Assembly: GCA_020850295.1 (NCBI GenBank)
Contig: JADZEV010000021.1
Coordinates: 1 to 22,543 of the forward strand
DNA from: Candidatus Nomurabacteria bacterium
GTDB taxonomy: Bacteria; Patescibacteriota; Minisyncoccia; Phycocordibacterales; UBA9973
Reading direction: 5' to 3'
DNA: 22,543 nt
Each line of letters starts with the position of its first letter. Position 1 is the first letter of the stretch. Position numbers and translations under genes: made by a program. Below the pieces are notes generated by a model. It was not told where the DNA came from, did not search any database, and saw only the letters and a list, made by a program, of their open reading frames with translations. Of the stretch, positions 20,885 through 22,543 are shown piece by piece.

Positions 20885-21645
20885 TTATTATAAAAACAGA
20901 AAATGAAATAGAAAGACTTAAAAAGGGTGGTCCAATACTCGCTGATATCTTGCGTAAGGTTGCAAAAAAAGTTGCTCCTGGAATAAAAACAAAAGAACTA
21001 GACGAATATGCATACAAGCTCATAACAGATTTAGGTCACAAACCAGCATTTTTAAATTACAAACCAGAAGGACAAGACGCTCCTTATCCAGCTTCTCTTA
21101 TTACTTCTGTTAACGCTGAAGTTGTTCATGGAATACCAGGGGAATATGTATTAAAAGAAGGAGATATTATTGCACTAGATTTAGGTTTAAATTATGAAGG
21201 CGTATACCTTGATCACGCCATAACTGTGCCAGTAGGTGGTATAACCACCCCAAAGGATAAAGAGCTTATGTCAGTAACAGAAGAAGCCTTATATAAGGGC
21301 ATAGAGGCTATTGTGCCGGGTGCTACTGTTGGAGATATAGGTCATGCTATAGAAAGCTTTGTAAAGCCTTATAAACTCGGTATTGTGAGGACTTTGTCAG
21401 GTCATGGTGTAGGACGAGAGATACACGAAGACCCATATGTACCAAACTACGGCAAGCCTGGTAGAGGGGCAAAATTAGTTCCCGGTATGGTTATTGCTAT
21501 AGAACCGATGCTAACTCGAGGAAGTGAAGAAATAGTCACAATGAGAGACGGCTATACCCTTAAAACTTCAGACGGCTCTCGAAGCGCTCATTTTGAACAC
21601 ACTGTCTTGATTACAGAAGATGGGGCAGAAATACTCACTAAGTAA
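20881..21645 (+). CDS. map: Type I methionine aminopeptidase
   Basis: The 254-residue metalloenzyme removes the initiator methionine from nascent proteins. The five metal ligands of the pita-bread fold are present: Asp100, Asp111, His175, Glu208 and Glu239. His83 in VVHGIP is the substrate-binding histidine. The length is that of the minimal type I enzyme. The ATG overlaps the adk stop (ATGA). The AGGA five bases upstream is one of the very few Shine-Dalgarno-like strings before a start in this window. infA and rpmJ, which often follow map, are not next. Confidence 0.97.
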   Translation: MIIIKTENEIERLKKGGPILADILRKVAKKVAPGIKTKELDEYAYKLITDLGHKPAFLNYKPEGQDAPYPASLITSVNAEVVHGIPGEYVLKEGDIIALDLGLNYEGVYLDHAITVPVGGITTPKDKELMSVTEEALYKGIEAIVPGATVGDIGHAIESFVKPYKLGIVRTLSGHGVGREIHEDPYVPNYGKPGRGAKLVPGMVIAIEPMLTRGSEEIVTMRDGYTLKTSDGSRSAHFEHTVLITEDGAEILTK

Positions 21646-21647
21646 GT

Positions 21648-21663
21648 TGTTATAATTACTTTA
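21648..21663 (+). promoter_or_regulatory. Extended -10 placing the NagZ-like gene on a leaderless mRNA
   Basis: TGt-TATAAT (-10 at 21651-21656) ends six bases before ATG 21663. No -35 is visible, as expected for an extended -10 promoter. Transcription should start at the ATG. Confidence 0.65.
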
Positions 21664-22543
21664 TGTTAAAGAAAGTACTATTATTTTTGTTTTTTGTAAT
21701 CACTCTAGGTTTTATTTTTTTATCAAATAAAAAGCAAGAAATTAAGGCTGATTTTGTAAATGAAAACAGCAAACCCGTAGTTGAAGAAATATCTTTGCAA
21801 GACAAAATAGATCAGCTTTTTATTATTGGTTTTCGTGGGAGTTCGCTTGATAAGGCGCCAGAGTTAAAAAAGGCACTTAGTGAGACGAATCTAGGAGGTG
21901 TGATACTTTTTGACTACGATACTCCAAGTAAAAAATATAATCGCAATATTTTATCTAGTTCACAGCTAACTAGTCTTATAAATGAAATAAAATCAAATTC
22001 CAAAACCTCTATTTTTATTTCAATAGATGAAGAAGGTGGTAAGGTTAGTCGTCTTAAAAATATTAAAGGTTTTAGTGTTACACCTTCGGCGCAAACACTC
22101 GGAACTTATTCTGACGAAAAGGTTGCGACCATTGCTTCAGGTCTTGGAGAAAAACTCTCTAGTTTTGGTTTTAATATAGATTTTGCCCCTGTTTTAGATG
22201 TAAATGTTAATCCCAAAAGTCCAGCGATAGGAGCATACGGTAGATCATTTTCGTCTCTTCAAAGCGTCGTAAGTGGTAAGGGAGTAGCTTTTATAAAAGG
22301 ACTAGAAAGTCAAAATATTATCTCTGTAGGGAAACACTATCCAGGACATGGAAGCGCTACAGCGGATAGTCACAAAGGTTTGGCAGATGTTACAAAGACA
22401 TATAAAAACTATGAATCAGTACCATTTCAAAAAGCTTGCGAGGCTGGTATATCAGCTATCATGATAGGGCATCTATTTAACATTAATGTTGATAAAAATT
22501 TCCCAGCAACTATGTCAAAAGTTCACATAGAGAACCTAAAGAG
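21663..22543 (+). CDS. NagZ-like family 3 glycoside hydrolase (partial)
   Basis: The first 293 codons are visible; the gene runs off the window. Residues 4-20 form a hydrophobic N-terminal segment (signal peptide or anchor), so the enzyme is probably outside the membrane. The TIM-barrel family 3 features are FISIDEEGGKVSRLK, FGFNIDFAPVLDVN, YGRSFS and KHYPGHGSATADSHKGLADV. The last holds the Asp-His dyad loop (DSH) of NagZ-type beta-N-acetylhexosaminidases. These release N-acetylglucosamine from peptidoglycan fragments; an extracellular form could trim the wall of this cell or of a host. Substrate is inferred. The gene was read directly in frame from ATG 21663. Confidence 0.88.
   Translation, partial: MLKKVLLFLFFVITLGFIFLSNKKQEIKADFVNENSKPVVEEISLQDKIDQLFIIGFRGSSLDKAPELKKALSETNLGGVILFDYDTPSKKYNRNILSSSQLTSLINEIKSNSKTSIFISIDEEGGKVSRLKNIKGFSVTPSAQTLGTYSDEKVATIASGLGEKLSSFGFNIDFAPVLDVNVNPKSPAIGAYGRSFSSLQSVVSGKGVAFIKGLESQNIISVGKHYPGHGSATADSHKGLADVTKTYKNYESVPFQKACEAGISAIMIGHLFNINVDKNFPATMSKVHIENLK

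Overview
The window is an AT-rich bacterial ribosomal-protein locus read entirely on the + strand. It runs from the last codons of rpsL through rpsG, fusA, tuf, the S10 operon (rpsJ to rpsQ) and the spc operon (rplN to secY, adk, map), and ends inside a NagZ-like glycoside hydrolase gene. Several features point to a member of the Candidate Phyla Radiation (Patescibacteria), probably a parcubacterial lineage. There is no L30 gene between rpsE and rplO. There is no L29 gene between rplP and rpsQ. S14 is the short four-cysteine form, L15 has a divergent central segment, intergenic gaps are short, and start codons lack Shine-Dalgarno sequences. The lineage is inferred from gene content; no 16S rRNA is present.

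Layout. 1-548: rpsL end and rpsG. 549-1048: a 500-base non-coding stretch with terminators, further hairpins, a repeated box and the fusA promoter. 1049-3190: fusA. 3287-4370: two unrecognised genes, each with its own promoter and terminator. 4530-6141: tuf and rpsJ. 6369-8903: rplC-rplD-rplW-rplB behind a strong promoter. 9033-11320: an insertion into the S10 operon of an SF2 helicase with three C-terminal repeats and an undecaprenol-kinase-type dgkA. 11407-14782: rpsS to rplE from a new promoter. 14870-16247: a second insertion holding a CPBP-family membrane protein and an unrecognised single-pass membrane protein. 16414-21645: rpsN to map, behind a promoter and a potentially structured leader. 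21663 to the end: a NagZ-like gene, incomplete.

The core genes make ribosomal proteins, the two elongation factors, the SecY channel, and enzymes that supply ADP/ATP and trim N-terminal methionine. The normally continuous S10-spc transcript is cut into at least three units (rplC-rplB, rpsS-rplE, rpsN-secY). The accessory genes sit between terminators and promoters, often with the -35 box starting in or just after the terminator U-tract. Promoters follow a TTGACA-like -35 and a TGn-extended or TG-preceded -10. At three genes (dgkA, adk, nagZ) the -10 lies only 6-7 bases before ATG, which predicts leaderless mRNAs.

Most unusual points: the helicase with integrase-type repeats inside the S10 operon, the hairpin and repeat region before fusA, the rpsN leader, the leaderless and SD-less starts, and the missing L29. 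I see no CRISPR array, tRNA, rRNA or insertion sequence.
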